Positions 41,620 to 50,193 of a stretch of DNA of 52,956 bases are shown here, one piece after another (the stretch's first letter is position 1; every line of letters starts with the position of its first letter). The notes beneath the pieces were generated by a model. The model saw only the letters and a list, made by a program, of their open reading frames with translations, ran no database searches and was not told the origin of the DNA. The translations under genes and the position numbers were made by a program. The stretch comes from Microbispora triticiradicis (GTDB taxonomy: Bacteria > Actinomycetota > Actinomycetes > Streptosporangiales > Streptosporangiaceae). The stretch spans positions 1 through 52,956 of the forward strand of contig QFZU02000191.1 of assembly GCA_003260025.2 (NCBI GenBank). Direction: 5' to 3'.

Positions 41620-42588
41620 ATGGTGGCGATCGTGCACACCGTGGCGATCCTGGCGCTGGACCGCGTCGTGCCGTTCGACCTGGCGACCCCCATCGAGGTG
41701 TTCGGGCGCACCCGTCTGCCGGACGGCCGGCGGCCCTACCGCGTGCGGGTGTGCGGGCCCGCCCGGGAAGTGGAGACAGAGACGTTCGCCCTGCGCGTGC
41801 CGTACGGGCTGGACGCGCTGGCCGGGGCTGACACCGTGATCGTCCCCGGCTGCTCGGAGCGGGCCGGTCCGCCCCCGCCCGAGGCGCTGGACGCGCTGCG
41901 CGACGCGGCCGCCCGCGGCACCCGCCTCGCCTCGATCTGCGTGGGCGCGTTCACGCTCGCGGCGGCCGGGCTGCTGGACGGCCTGCGGGCGACCACCCAC
42001 TGGGCCGCGGCGCCCGAACTCGCCCGGCGGTTCCCCCTGGTGGACGTGCGGCCGGACGTCCTGTACGTCGACAACGGGCTGGTGCTCACCTCCGCCGGCG
42101 CGGCGGCCGGACTCGACCTGTGCCTGCACATGATCCGGCGCGACCACGGGTCGGCCGTCGCCGCCGACGCCGCCCGCCTGTCGGTGATGCCGCTGGAGCG
42201 GGAGGGCGGTCAGGCCCAGTTCATCGTCCACGAGTATCCGCCGGTGCCCGGCGGTTCGCTGCTGGAGCCCGTGCTGGCGTGGATCGAGGACAACCTCGGC
42301 CGCGACCTCACCCTCCGGGAGATGGCGGTCCGCTGCGGGATGAGCGAGCGGACGTTCAGCAGACGCTTCCGGCAGCAGACCGGTACCACCCCGCTGCAGT
42401 GGCTGCTGCGGGCCCGGGTCCGGCGGGCGCAGTACCTGCTGGAGAACAGCGGCCACAGCATCGAGCGCATCGCCGCGCAGGCCGGGTTCGGGTCGCCCAC
42501 CGCGTTCCGGGAGCGGTTCAAGCGGGTCGTGGGAACCACGCCGCAGGCGTACCGCTCCGCCTTCCACGGCGGCCCCGCCGTCACCTGA
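41620..42588 (+). CDS. GlxA-type transcriptional regulator (DJ-1/PfpI + AraC HTH)
   Basis: A 322-aa regulator. Residues about 5-170 form a DJ-1/PfpI-like domain (VAILALDRVVPFDLATPIEVFG, and the nucleophile-elbow region LASICVGAFTLAAAGLLDG with its cysteine). The AraC-type double HTH occupies about 220-318 (DLTLREMAVRCGMSERTFSRRFRQQTGTTPLQWLLRARVRRAQYLLENSGHSIERIAAQAGFGSPTAFRERFKRVVGTTPQAYR). Length is normal. It is divergent from the two small membrane protein genes, which it may control. Start ATG 41620 lacks a clear RBS; GTG 41632 is the alternative. It ends just before the repeat array shared with the parC 3' end. Confidence 0.92.
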   Translation: MVAIVHTVAILALDRVVPFDLATPIEVFGRTRLPDGRRPYRVRVCGPAREVETETFALRVPYGLDALAGADTVIVPGCSERAGPPPPEALDALRDAAARGTRLASICVGAFTLAAAGLLDGLRATTHWAAAPELARRFPLVDVRPDVLYVDNGLVLTSAGAAAGLDLCLHMIRRDHGSAVAADAARLSVMPLEREGGQAQFIVHEYPPVPGGSLLEPVLAWIEDNLGRDLTLREMAVRCGMSERTFSRRFRQQTGTTPLQWLLRARVRRAQYLLENSGHSIERIAAQAGFGSPTAFRERFKRVVGTTPQAYRSAFHGGPAVT

Positions 42589-42605
42589 ACGGCGGAGGCC
42601 CCGGC

Positions 42606-42720
42606 GGCGGCTCTTCGCCTCCCGCATCCGTGGAGCCGGCTCTTCGCCGGCTCGTGTTCCCGCGAGCGGCTCTTCGCCGCCCGTGCCTATGCGAGTGGCT
42701 CTTCGCCGCCCGTGTCGCCG
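42606..42720. repeat. Four tandem 29-30-bp units with hairpins, across the parC stop codon
   Basis: CTCTTCGCC begins at 42611, 42640, 42670 and 42699, periods 29, 30 and 29. Around it lie short complementary arms; the second unit has the perfect pair GAGCCGGC (42633-42640) and GCCGGCTC (42646-42653) with loop TCTTC. The unit at 42699 codes the last ParC residues, and the parC stop lies inside the array. It fills the gap between convergent parC and the GlxA-type gene. Confidence 0.7.
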
Positions 42721-45215
42721 GTCGTGGCCATACCGCCGTCGGTGGTGGCCTCCTCGCCGTCGCCGTCCGCGCCGAGCGCGCCGCCGATCGCCGCGATGGC
42801 GTGCACGAGCCGCACGCCCGAGCCGTCGCGGCGGCCGAGTTCGTCCGGCAGCGGCACCGGCTTGCCGGTTGAGGAAACCGCCTTGACCGGCATAGGACCG
42901 GCGTACGCGAGCAGCAGCACGTCCTCGCCCTTGAGGAAGCGCTGGGCACGGACCCCGCCGGTCGCCCGGCCCTTCGGGGGGAAGTCGGCATAGTCGGAGA
43001 CCTTGCCCGCGCCCATCTGGGTGCCGGGCAGGGCGGTCGAGGAGCCGGCGATCGTCACGACGCGGGCCTCCAGGGCGGGATCGACGGCGCCGAAGAAGAC
43101 CACCCGGGCGTCGCCCTCCAGGCGCACACCGGCCATGCCGCCGGCCGGACGGCCCTGGGGCCGTACGACGGAGGCGGGGAAGCGCAGCAGCTGCGCGTCC
43201 GAGGTGATGAAGACCAGGTCGTGATCGGCCGAGGTGAGCTCCACCGCGCCCACCACCACGTCGCCGTCCCGCAGCCCGATGACCTCGAACTCGTCGCGGT
43301 TGACCGGGTATTCGGGCACCACCCGCTTGACCACGCCCTGGCTGGTGCCGAGCGCGAGGCCCGGCCCGTCGGGGTCGAGCGAGCCGAGCCCGACGACCTT
43401 CTCGTCCGGTTCCAGGGAGACGTACTCCGACACCGGATGCCCCCCGGCCAGGGACGGCGGGTTCGCCGAAGGCGGCAGGGCGGGCAGGTCGAGCACCGAG
43501 ACACGGATGACGCGGCCCTTGGAGGTGACCACGCCCACCTCGCCGCGCACGGTCGAGCGGACCACCGACACCAGCACGTCGTGCGCCGCCCGCTCGCCCT
43601 CGCCGGAGATCGGCGACGCGTCGGTCGTACGGGCGAGCAGGCCGGTGGACGACAGCATGACCAGGCAGGGGTCGTCGGGCACCTCCAGCGGCACGACGGC
43701 GGCCCTGGCGGCGTCCGACGACTCCAGCAGGACGGTGCGGCGCGGCGTGCCGTACGTCTTGGCGACCTCGGCCAGCTCGGCCGACACCACCCGGCGCAGC
43801 CGCTCCTCCGAGCCGAGGATCTCGTTCAGCTCGGCGATGTCGGCCTGGAGCTGCTCCTTCTCCCGGTCCAGCTCCAGCTTGTCGTAGCGGGTGAGGCGGC
43901 GCAGCGGGGTGTCGAGGATGTAGTTGGCCTGGATCTCGCTCAGCGCGAAGGTCTCCATGAGCCGGGCGCGGGCCTGCGCGGAGTCGTCCGACCCGCGGAT
44001 GACCTGGATGACCTGGTCGATGTTGAGCAGCGCGACGATGAGGCCGTCGACCAGGTGGAGCCGCTCCTCGCGCCTGCGCAGCCGGTACGCCGAGCGCCTG
44101 CGCACCACGTCGAGCCGGTGGTCCACGTAGACCGAGAGCAGCTCGCGCAGGCCCAGTGTGCGGGGCTGTCCGTCGACCAGCGCGACGTTGTTGATGCCGA
44201 AGGTCTCCTCCATCGGCGTGAGCCGGTAGAGCTCCTCCAGCACGGCCTCGGGGTTGAAGCCGTTCTTGACCTCGATGACCAGGCGCAGGCCCTTGTGCCG
44301 GTCGGTCAGGTCCTTGAGGTCGGAGATGCCGGTGAGCCTCTTGGAGGTCACCAGCTCCTTGATCTTCGTCACCACCCGCTCGGGGCCGACGTTGAACGGC
44401 AGTTCGGTGACGACGATGCCCTTGCGCCTCGGGGTGACCTGCTCGACCGCCGCCTTCGCCCGCATCTTGAACGTGCCGCGCCCGGTCTCGTACGCGTCCC
44501 TGACGCCGTTCAGGCCGATGATCATACCGCCGGTCGGCAGGTCGGGGCCGGGCACGAAGCGCATGAGCTCGTCGAGCGTCGCGGCCGGCTTCCTGATGAG
44601 ATGCCGGGCCGCCGCGACGACCTCCCCGAGGTTGTGCGGGGCCATGTTGGTGGCCATGCCGACCGCGATGCCGGAGGCGCCGTTCACGAGCAGGTTGGGG
44701 AACGCCGACGGCACGACCGACGGCTCGGTCTCCTGCCCGTCGTAGTTGGGCTTGAAGTCGACCGTCTCCTCGTCGATCGACTGCACCATCAGCATCGCCG
44801 CCGGGGCGAGCCGCGCCTCCGTGTACCGCATCGCCGCGGGGGCGTCGTCGGGGGAGCCGAAGTTGCCGTGCCCGTCCACCAGGCCCAGCCGCATCGAGAA
44901 CGGCTGCGCCAGCCGTACGAGCGCGTCGTAGATGGCGCCGTCGCCGTGCGGGTGGAGCTTGCCCATCACCTCGCCCACGACCCGGGAGGACTTGACGTGC
45001 CCGCGGTCGGGGCGCAGGCCCATCTCGCTCATCGAGTAGAGGATGCGCCGCTGGACGGGCTTGAGTCCGTCGCGCGCGTCGGGCAGCGCGCGCTGATAGA
45101 TCACCGAGTAGGCGTACTCAAGGAAGCTCGTCCGCATCTCGGCGGAGACGTCGATGTCGACGATCCGCTCCTCGAAGTCCTCGTCCGGCGGAGGTGTCGT
45201 CGTGCGTCGGGCCAT
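42687..45215 (-). CDS. parC: DNA topoisomerase IV subunit A (ParC)
   Basis: An 842-aa type IIA topoisomerase breakage-reunion subunit. Features: [33 protein letters not shown], the catalytic tyrosine in [10 protein letters not shown] (Tyr131), [22 protein letters not shown], a coiled-coil region (about 430-500, [24 protein letters not shown]), and a beta-pinwheel C-terminal domain from about 510. The GyrA-box QRRGGxG is absent, fitting ParC rather than GyrA. In the quinolone region, [12 protein letters not shown] has Gly93 where E. coli ParC has Ser80. The tail ([20 protein letters not shown]) is acidic and its last codons belong to a tandem repeat. ATG 45215 has AGGA upstream; the frame is open to 45296. 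Confidence 0.95.
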   Translation of the reverse strand: MARRTTTPPPDEDFEERIVDIDVSAEMRTSFLEYAYSVIYQRALPDARDGLKPVQRRILYSMSEMGLRPDRGHVKSSRVVGEVMGKLHPHGDGAIYDALVRLAQPFSMRLGLVDGHGNFGSPDDAPAAMRYTEARLAPAAMLMVQSIDEETVDFKPNYDGQETEPSVVPSAFPNLLVNGASGIAVGMATNMAPHNLGEVVAAARHLIRKPAATLDELMRFVPGPDLPTGGMIIGLNGVRDAYETGRGTFKMRAKAAVEQVTPRRKGIVVTELPFNVGPERVVTKIKELVTSKRLTGISDLKDLTDRHKGLRLVIEVKNGFNPEAVLEELYRLTPMEETFGINNVALVDGQPRTLGLRELLSVYVDHRLDVVRRRSAYRLRRREERLHLVDGLIVALLNIDQVIQVIRGSDDSAQARARLMETFALSEIQANYILDTPLRRLTRYDKLELDREKEQLQADIAELNEILGSEERLRRVVSAELAEVAKTYGTPRRTVLLESSDAARAAVVPLEVPDDPCLVMLSSTGLLARTTDASPISGEGERAAHDVLVSVVRSTVRGEVGVVTSKGRVIRVSVLDLPALPPSANPPSLAGGHPVSEYVSLEPDEKVVGLGSLDPDGPGLALGTSQGVVKRVVPEYPVNRDEFEVIGLRDGDVVVGAVELTSADHDLVFITSDAQLLRFPASVVRPQGRPAGGMAGVRLEGDARVVFFGAVDPALEARVVTIAGSSTALPGTQMGAGKVSDYADFPPKGRATGGVRAQRFLKGEDVLLLAYAGPMPVKAVSSTGKPVPLPDELGRRDGSGVRLVHAIAAIGGALGADGDGEEATTDGGMATTGDTGGEEPLA

Positions 45216-45270
45216 GTGGATTCCTGCGTGTCGAGGAGCCGGGCCCCGGCCGTCGGGACCGGGGAGGGGC

Positions 45271-45298
45271 GAATGTCGGTCGTGAACATCGAACATTC
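45271..45298. promoter_or_regulatory. Inverted repeat upstream of parC
   Basis: GAATGT (45271-45276) and ACATTC (45293-45298) are separated by 16 bp, 56 bp before the parC start. A repeated GAACAT occurs inside. It could be an operator; no clear -35/-10 pair was found. The rest of the 270-bp gap to 45485 shows nothing. Confidence 0.25.
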
Positions 45299-45485
45299 TG
45301 CCGAGAGTTCGCCCTGTTCGCGACTCACCACCCTACTGCCGGGCCCGTGCCCTCCGTTCCGGCTTCGCCGGTGAGCCCGCGCTCACGGCCGCCGCGGCGT
45401 GCCGGTTTCCCTGATCACGGCGGTGAGAAGGGCGCCCGCGGGATCAGGGACTCGGTGTCGAAGAGGCGGTGGCGGGAACGCGGGA

Positions 45486-46061
45486 TCAGGTGCGGGGGCC
45501 GGCGCCGCGCCAGGGGCCGGGCGTCTCGCCCTCGTCCTCGTCGCCCGGCTCGTTCAGCTTCTCGTCGTAGACGCGGAAGCCCCGGGCCCGGTAGTTGGCC
45601 AGCGCCGCCGGGCCGTCCAGCGAGCAGGTGTGCAGCCAGACCCGCCGCGTGGGCTCCAGGCCGGGCCACCGGCTCGCGATGTCCCAGGCGCGCGCCGCCG
45701 CCTCGCCGAGCAGCCATCCGCCGAGCCCCTGCCCCATCGCGTACGGCAGCAGCCCGAAGCTGGCGATCTCGACGGCGCCGCCGTCCCGCGCGACGAGTTC
45801 GGCGTATCCGGCGGGCGTGCCGCGCGTCCAGGCCACCCAGTTCTCGACTCCCGGCCGGTCGAGCCAGTCCTTCCACTGCTTCCAGGTCCACGGCAGCCGG
45901 TTGGTCCACTGCCAGTCGCCGCCGACCGCCGTGTAGAGGAACCGGCCGAACTCGGGGCTGGGCACCTCCGCCCGGACGATCTCGGCGGGGAGCGCGGGGG
46001 TCCGGCCGGGGCGCAGGTCGGAGGGGCTGGTCTGTTCGAGATACCAGGTGGTCACGTCCAT
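45486..46061 (-). CDS. GNAT-family N-acetyltransferase
   Basis: A 191-aa acetyltransferase. The start MDVTTWYLEQTSPSDLRPGR, the block PEFGRFLYTAVGGDWQWTNRLPWTWKQWKDWL and the acetyl-CoA motif region IASFGLLPYAMGQGLGGWLLGEAAARAW are typical of an actinomycete GNAT type with unknown acceptor. Then come TCSLDGPAALANYRARGFRVY, a standard GNAT C-terminus, and an acidic tail. ATG 46061 is chosen because the family N-terminus begins there. It is divergent from the SnoaL-like gene; the gap holds a 12-bp palindrome. Confidence 0.88.
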   Translation of the reverse strand: MDVTTWYLEQTSPSDLRPGRTPALPAEIVRAEVPSPEFGRFLYTAVGGDWQWTNRLPWTWKQWKDWLDRPGVENWVAWTRGTPAGYAELVARDGGAVEIASFGLLPYAMGQGLGGWLLGEAAARAWDIASRWPGLEPTRRVWLHTCSLDGPAALANYRARGFRVYDEKLNEPGDEDEGETPGPWRGAGPRT

Positions 46062-46180
46062 AACGGACTCATCCAACCACGTCCGGCCACGCGGCCCGCC
46101 CCTGCGCCGGCCGGCACCGTCCCGCGGGGCCTCCGTCGGCGCCGAGGGCGAGGCGAATCTTCGTGTATGCACTGTTTGTC

Positions 46181-46192
46181 CGGTTATAACCG
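46181..46192. promoter_or_regulatory. Palindromic -10 region between divergent GNAT and SnoaL-like genes
   Basis: CGGTTATAACCG is a perfect 12-bp palindrome and reads TATAAC in both directions, so it could be a -10 on either strand or an operator. It lies 43 bp before the SnoaL-like gene and 119 bp before the GNAT gene. Confidence 0.4.
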
Positions 46193-46234
46193 CTCTTTCG
46201 GTACTCTCCCCCAGGAGAGGGAGGTGCTCCCGCC

Positions 46235-46711
46235 ATGCACGACGTCGTGGACCAGATGCTCGACGCGATGAACGCGCACGACCTGCACGCCGTGTTGCGG
46301 TGCTACGCGCCGGGCGCGGTGGTGGTCGGACCGGAGATGGAGGCGGGGGAGCCCGGAGAGATCGGCTCCTACATGATGCAGATGTGGAGGGGCTTCCCCG
46401 ATCTGCGATTCACAGTCTGGGAGACGATCCGCTTCGCGGACGTGGTCGCGACAGAGATGACGGCGGTGGGGACGCACACCGGGCCCTACCTGGTCGCCGG
46501 GGGTGACCTCCTCGCCCCGACCGGCCGGGGCATCAACGTGCGCGTCTCCTGGTTCTGGCATCTGAAGGACGGCCGCATCCTGAGCCAGCGCTTCTACTAC
46601 GACCAGCTCCAGATCTACTCGCAGCTCGGCCTGCTGTTGCCCCTGTCCTTCCGAGACGCCGACGCGGGAAGCGGCGCGTCCGGAGACCGCGGCCGGGGAC
46701 ACGACCTCTAG
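46235..46711 (+). CDS. SnoaL-like / NTF2-fold protein
   Basis: A 158-aa protein of the SnoaL-like polyketide cyclase-related fold: VVDQMLDAMNAHDLHAVLRCYAPGAVVVGPEM, then SYMMQMWRGFPDLRFTVWETIRFADVVATEMTAVGTHTGP, then VSWFWHLKDGRILSQRFYYDQLQIYSQLGLL. The usual catalytic pairs of true cyclases cannot be verified, and the family includes many binding proteins and enzymes of unknown role. A strong GGGAGG lies 10 nt before ATG 46235. The last 20 residues are Gly/Asp/Ser-rich and likely disordered. Not in a polyketide cluster here. Confidence 0.85.
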   Translation: MHDVVDQMLDAMNAHDLHAVLRCYAPGAVVVGPEMEAGEPGEIGSYMMQMWRGFPDLRFTVWETIRFADVVATEMTAVGTHTGPYLVAGGDLLAPTGRGINVRVSWFWHLKDGRILSQRFYYDQLQIYSQLGLLLPLSFRDADAGSGASGDRGRGHDL

Positions 46712-46725
46712 TTCCCCGCCCCGCC

Positions 46726-46757
46726 TCCCGCCGTCCCGGCGGAAACGGTCGGCGGGA
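46726..46757 (+). terminator. Hairpin(s) between the SnoaL-like and recQ genes
   Basis: CCGCC and GGCGG (46728-46742) form a small stem. TCCCGCCG (46726-46733) and CGGCGGGA (46750-46757) form an alternative 8-bp stem around 16 nt. It most likely terminates the SnoaL-like transcript; the recQ start follows 18 bp later. Confidence 0.35.
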
Positions 46758-46775
46758 CCTGATACGAATGACGGG

Positions 46776-48887
46776 ATGAGCGAGGAAGAGGAGTCCCTGC
46801 GGGAAGAGGCCGAGGCCCGGCTGCGGGCGCTCGCCGGCGAGCACGCGCGGCTGCGCGACGACCAGTGGGCCGCCATCAAGGCCCTGGTCATGGACCGCAG
46901 GCGCGCGCTGGTCGTGCAGCGCACCGGCTGGGGCAAGTCGGCCGTCTACTTCATCGCGACCGCGCTGCTGCGCGAGCTGGGCGAGGGTCCCACGGTCATC
47001 GTCTCCCCGCTGCTCGCGCTGATGCGCAACCAGATCGCCGCCGCGGAGCGGGCCGGCATCCACGCGGAGACGATCAACTCGGCCAACCCCGAGGACTGGG
47101 AGAAGGTCTACGGCCAGGTCGCCGAGGGCATGGTCGACGTGCTGCTGGTCAGCCCCGAGAGGCTGAACAACCCCGACTTCCGCGACCAGGTGCTGCCCGA
47201 GCTGGCCGCGAGCGCCGGGCTCCTGGTGATCGACGAGGCCCACTGCATCTCCGACTGGGGGCACGACTTCCGGCCCGACTACCGCAGGCTCCGCACCCTG
47301 CTGGCCGAGCTGCCGCCGGGCATCCCCGTGCTCGCCACGACCGCCACCGCGAACGCCCGGGTCACCCGCGACGTCGCCGAGCAGCTCGCCGTCACCCAGG
47401 AGTGGGACGAGCTGCCCGGCGGCGAGGTGTTCGTCCTGCGCGGCCCGCTGGAGCGCGAGAGCCTCCACCTGAGCGTCGTACGGCTGGGCGGGGCAGGCCA
47501 GCGGCTCGCCTGGCTGGCCAGGACCCTCCACGAGCTGCCGGGCTCCGGCATCGTCTACACGCTGACCGTCGCCGCGGCCCAGGAGATCGCCGCGTACCTG
47601 CGCGAGCAGGGCCACCCGGTCACCGCGTACACCGGGCAGACCGAGGCGGCGGACCGGCTGGTGGCCGAGGCCGACCTGCTCGGCAACCGGGTCAAGGCGC
47701 TGGTGGCGACCTCGGCGCTGGGGATGGGCTTCGACAAGCCCGATCTCGGCTTCGTCGTCCACGTGGGCGCTCCGGCCTCACCCGTGGCGTACTACCAGCA
47801 GGTGGGCCGCGCCGGTCGCGGCGTCGAGCGGGCCGAGGTCATCCTGCTGCCCGGCCCGGAGGACAGGGAGATCTGGGCCTACTTCGCCTCGCTGGCCTTC
47901 CCCCCGGAGGGGGTGGTCAAGGCGACGCTGGAGGCGCTGTCGCAGGAGGGCGTGCTGTCCACCCCCGCCCTGGAGACGAGGGTCGACCTCAGCCGGAGCC
48001 GGCTGGAGATGATGCTCAAGGTGCTCGACGTCGACGGGGCCGTGCGCCGGGTCAAGGGCGGCTGGGAGGCCACCGGCGAGCCGTGGAGCTACGACACCGA
48101 GCGCTACGCCAGGGTGGCCGCCGAACGCCGGGCCGAGCAGGAGGCGATGCTCGGCTACATCACGACCACCGAGTGCCGGGAGCGGTACCTGCGCCGCCAT
48201 CTCGACGACGAGACGGCCGCGCCGTGCGGCCGGTGTGACAACTGCACCGGCGCCCGCCGGTCCGCCGAGGTGCCGGAGGAGGCCGTGCAGGTCGCCCGGC
48301 AGCGGCTGGCCCGGCCCGGTGTGGAGATCGAGCCGCGCCGCCAGTGGCCCACCGGCCTGCCCGATCTGAAGGGGCGGATCAAGCCGGAGTTGTGCGCGGA
48401 GCCGGGCCGCGCGCTCGGCCGCCTCACCGACATCGGCTGGGGCACCCGGCTGCGGGAACTGTTCTCCGCGGGCGACGGGCCGGTCCCCGACGACGTGTTC
48501 GCCGCGGTCGTCGAGGTGCTGAAGTCGTGGGAGTGGGCGCGGCGCCCGGCCGGCGTGGTCGCGATGCCCTCGGGTTCGCGGCCGGTGCTGGTCGGGACGC
48601 TCGCCGAACGACTGGCCCAGGTGGGCCGCCTGGAGCACCTCGGCACGCTCGGCTACCGCGACGGATCACCGGCGGCCAGGCACAACAGCGCCCAGCGGGT
48701 GGCGGCCATCCGGGGGACGCTCGCGATGCCGCGCGAGCTCGCCGCGCGGATCGCCGCCCTGGACGGACCGGTGCTGGTGGTGGACGACCGCGTCGACACG
48801 GGCTGGACGATGGCGCTCGCCGCCGCCCAGATCCGCCACGCGGGAGCCCCCGCCGTGCTTCCCCTCGCCCTCGCCGTCACGAACTAG
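46776..48887 (+). CDS. recQ: RecQ-family DEAD/DEAH helicase with C-terminal phosphoribosyltransferase-like domain
   Basis: A 703-aa ATP-dependent DNA helicase. Helicase motifs: motif 0/I LRDDQWAAIKALV and QRTGWGKSAVYF (Lys54), motif Ia VSPLLALMRNQI, motif II VIDEAHCISDWGHDFRPDYR (Asp153), motif III ATTATAN, motif V ALVATSALGMGFDKPDLGFVVHVGAP, motif VI YYQQVGRAGRG. The zinc-binding domain has TTECRERYLRRHLDD...CGRCDNC. From about 600 a different module begins: MPSGSRPVLVGTLAERLAQVGRL, then VLVVDDRVDTGWTMALAAAQIRHAGA (Asp670-Asp671), which resembles a PRPP-binding loop. An HRDC domain is absent. Known for actinomycete RecQ-like proteins, but unexplained. No strong RBS is seen at 46776. Confidence 0.92.
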   Translation: MSEEEESLREEAEARLRALAGEHARLRDDQWAAIKALVMDRRRALVVQRTGWGKSAVYFIATALLRELGEGPTVIVSPLLALMRNQIAAAERAGIHAETINSANPEDWEKVYGQVAEGMVDVLLVSPERLNNPDFRDQVLPELAASAGLLVIDEAHCISDWGHDFRPDYRRLRTLLAELPPGIPVLATTATANARVTRDVAEQLAVTQEWDELPGGEVFVLRGPLERESLHLSVVRLGGAGQRLAWLARTLHELPGSGIVYTLTVAAAQEIAAYLREQGHPVTAYTGQTEAADRLVAEADLLGNRVKALVATSALGMGFDKPDLGFVVHVGAPASPVAYYQQVGRAGRGVERAEVILLPGPEDREIWAYFASLAFPPEGVVKATLEALSQEGVLSTPALETRVDLSRSRLEMMLKVLDVDGAVRRVKGGWEATGEPWSYDTERYARVAAERRAEQEAMLGYITTTECRERYLRRHLDDETAAPCGRCDNCTGARRSAEVPEEAVQVARQRLARPGVEIEPRRQWPTGLPDLKGRIKPELCAEPGRALGRLTDIGWGTRLRELFSAGDGPVPDDVFAAVVEVLKSWEWARRPAGVVAMPSGSRPVLVGTLAERLAQVGRLEHLGTLGYRDGSPAARHNSAQRVAAIRGTLAMPRELAARIAALDGPVLVVDDRVDTGWTMALAAAQIRHAGAPAVLPLALAVTN

Positions 48888-48895
48888 TTCCGGGA

Positions 48896-48911
48896 CGGCC
48901 GTCGTCGGCCG
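48896..48911. terminator. Hairpin after recQ
   Basis: CGGCCG-TCGT-CGGCCG gives a 6-bp stem with a 4-nt loop, 9 bp after the recQ stop, and is symmetric for the convergent kinase gene. Confidence 0.45.
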
Positions 48912-48967
48912 GGCGCGGCCGCCGGGGCGCGTCCAGGGGCAGCACAGGGCGAACCCGCGGCAAGCGC

Positions 48968-48991
48968 GTGGGTAGGCACGTGGGTAGGCAC
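48968..48991. repeat. 12-bp perfect tandem duplication
   Basis: GTGGGTAGGCAC occurs twice without gap in the convergent gap between recQ and the PfkB kinase gene. Noncoding; likely replication slippage. Confidence 0.8.
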
Positions 48992-49020
48992 AGGGCGCGC
49001 GGGAGGGCGGCCCGTTCGGG

Positions 49021-49914
49021 CTAGAGGCGGGGGCGGGCGCCGAGGTTGGAGATGCACCGGGCCGCGAGGGCGTTGCCCGCGGCCAGGGCCTCCGCGGGCG
49101 GCTTGCCGTCCAGCCAGACCGGCAGGAAACCGGCGGCGAACGCGTCCCCGGCGCCGGTTCCGTCCACCACCCGGTCGACGACCTCGGCGGGCGCCCTGAC
49201 CGGTTCGGGGCGGCTGTTGGAGTACCAGAGCGAGCCCTCGGCGTTGATCTTGATCACGACCTGGGGGAACCAGGCGGTCAGCACCTTCGCCGCCGAGGCG
49301 GGGTCGTCCCTGCCGGTGAGCACCTTGGCCTGGTCGGCGTTGGCGAACAGCAGCTTCGCGCCGTCGGTCCACTCCAGGAACGGCTCGGCGCCGGTGCGCT
49401 CCAGCGGGGCGGAGGAGGCGCAGTCGATCGAGATCGACATGCCCGCCCGGCGGGCCATGTCGAGAGCGGCGAGGCCGGCGTCGCGCGATCCCTCGTTGAT
49501 CAGCGTGTAACCGGACACGTGCAGGTGGCCGCCGGCGGAGAAGAGGTCGCGCGGCAGGTCCTCGGGAGACAGCGCGGCGTTGGCACCGGGGTCGGAGAGC
49601 ATGGTCCGCTCGCCCTTGTGCGTGACGAGGACGACGCAGGTGCCGGTCGGCCGTTCGGGGTCCATGACGAGGCGGGCGTCCACGCCGTACCCCATTAGCT
49701 CCATGTCCCGGTTGCGGCCGGTGATGTCGGCGCCGCGGCGGCCGATGAAGGCCACCTCGGAGCCCTCCACGGCCAGCCAGGAGGCGATGTTGGCGCCGGA
49801 TCCGCCGCCGTGCATGGTCACGACGGCCGGGGTGTCGCTCGCCCTCGCGAGAGGGAACTTCGCGCGCGCGACCGCGTCCGTCATGAGATCGCCCACCACG
49901 ACGACCCGCGTCAT
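49021..49914 (-). CDS. PfkB-family (ribokinase-like) carbohydrate kinase
   Basis: A 297-aa cytoplasmic kinase of sugars or nucleosides. The first PfkB signature region reads TMHGGGSGANIASWLAVEGSEVAFIGRRGAD, and the second VVDGTGAGDAFAAGFLPVWLDG carries the catalytic Asp257 and anion-hole GAGD. PTGTCVVLVTHKGERTMLSDPGAN resembles the lid of adenosine and pseudouridine kinases, so a nucleoside such as pseudouridine is possible; no psuG gene is adjacent. ATG 49914 has an AGGTGG-type RBS. Upstream lies a 279-bp divergent gap with the palindromes CTTATAAG (50107-50114) and TCTCGCGAGA (50118-50127). Confidence 0.9.
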   Translation of the reverse strand: MTRVVVVGDLMTDAVARAKFPLARASDTPAVVTMHGGGSGANIASWLAVEGSEVAFIGRRGADITGRNRDMELMGYGVDARLVMDPERPTGTCVVLVTHKGERTMLSDPGANAALSPEDLPRDLFSAGGHLHVSGYTLINEGSRDAGLAALDMARRAGMSISIDCASSAPLERTGAEPFLEWTDGAKLLFANADQAKVLTGRDDPASAAKVLTAWFPQVVIKINAEGSLWYSNSRPEPVRAPAEVVDRVVDGTGAGDAFAAGFLPVWLDGKPPAEALAAGNALAARCISNLGARPRL

Positions 49915-50106
49915 GCTGTCACCACCTTGCCAACTGGCTAATGGAGGCGAGCCAGGCCCAAGGAGGGGCGGCGTCCGCTCCGTGCTGTAGAGGCTGACGC
50001 CCAGAAACCTAACAGCTTCCAGGGGCGCCGTGGGTGGAGAGCGGACAGACGGGAACAGTCGATGCACAAGCGTTGTCCAACTCGTCCCTCCTCGGTTCGT
50101 AGATCC

Positions 50107-50127
50107 CTTATAAGCGCTCTCGCGAGA
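50107..50127. promoter_or_regulatory. Adjacent short palindromes in the PfkB/acetyltransferase gap
   Basis: CTTATAAG (50107-50114) and TCTCGCGAGA (50118-50127) are both perfect palindromes, 3 bp apart. The first reads TATAAG on both strands and may be a minus-strand -10. Confidence 0.3.
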
Positions 50128-50158
50128 CTATCTCCATAAGTAAGTAGAAATCCCCCAA

Positions 50159-50186
50159 TTACCACCAAGCCGGGCACGGATAATCT
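50159..50186 (+). promoter_or_regulatory. Promoter of the GNAT/acyl-CoA synthetase-like gene
   Basis: TTACCA (50159-50164), 16 bp, then TAATCT (50181-50186). The GTG start codon follows 7 nt after the -10, so the transcript is expected to be leaderless. Confidence 0.5.
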
Positions 50187-50193
50187 CGGTTGC

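Noticed and set aside
45287-45311. LexA (SOS) box upstream of parC from CGAAC...GTTCG
   Set aside because: The half-sites are 12 bp apart, while the actinomycete LexA consensus has 4 bp.
46235-46711. Polyketide cluster from the SnoaL-like gene
   Set aside because: No polyketide synthase, cyclase partner or tailoring enzyme is nearby; the fold is common in stand-alone proteins.
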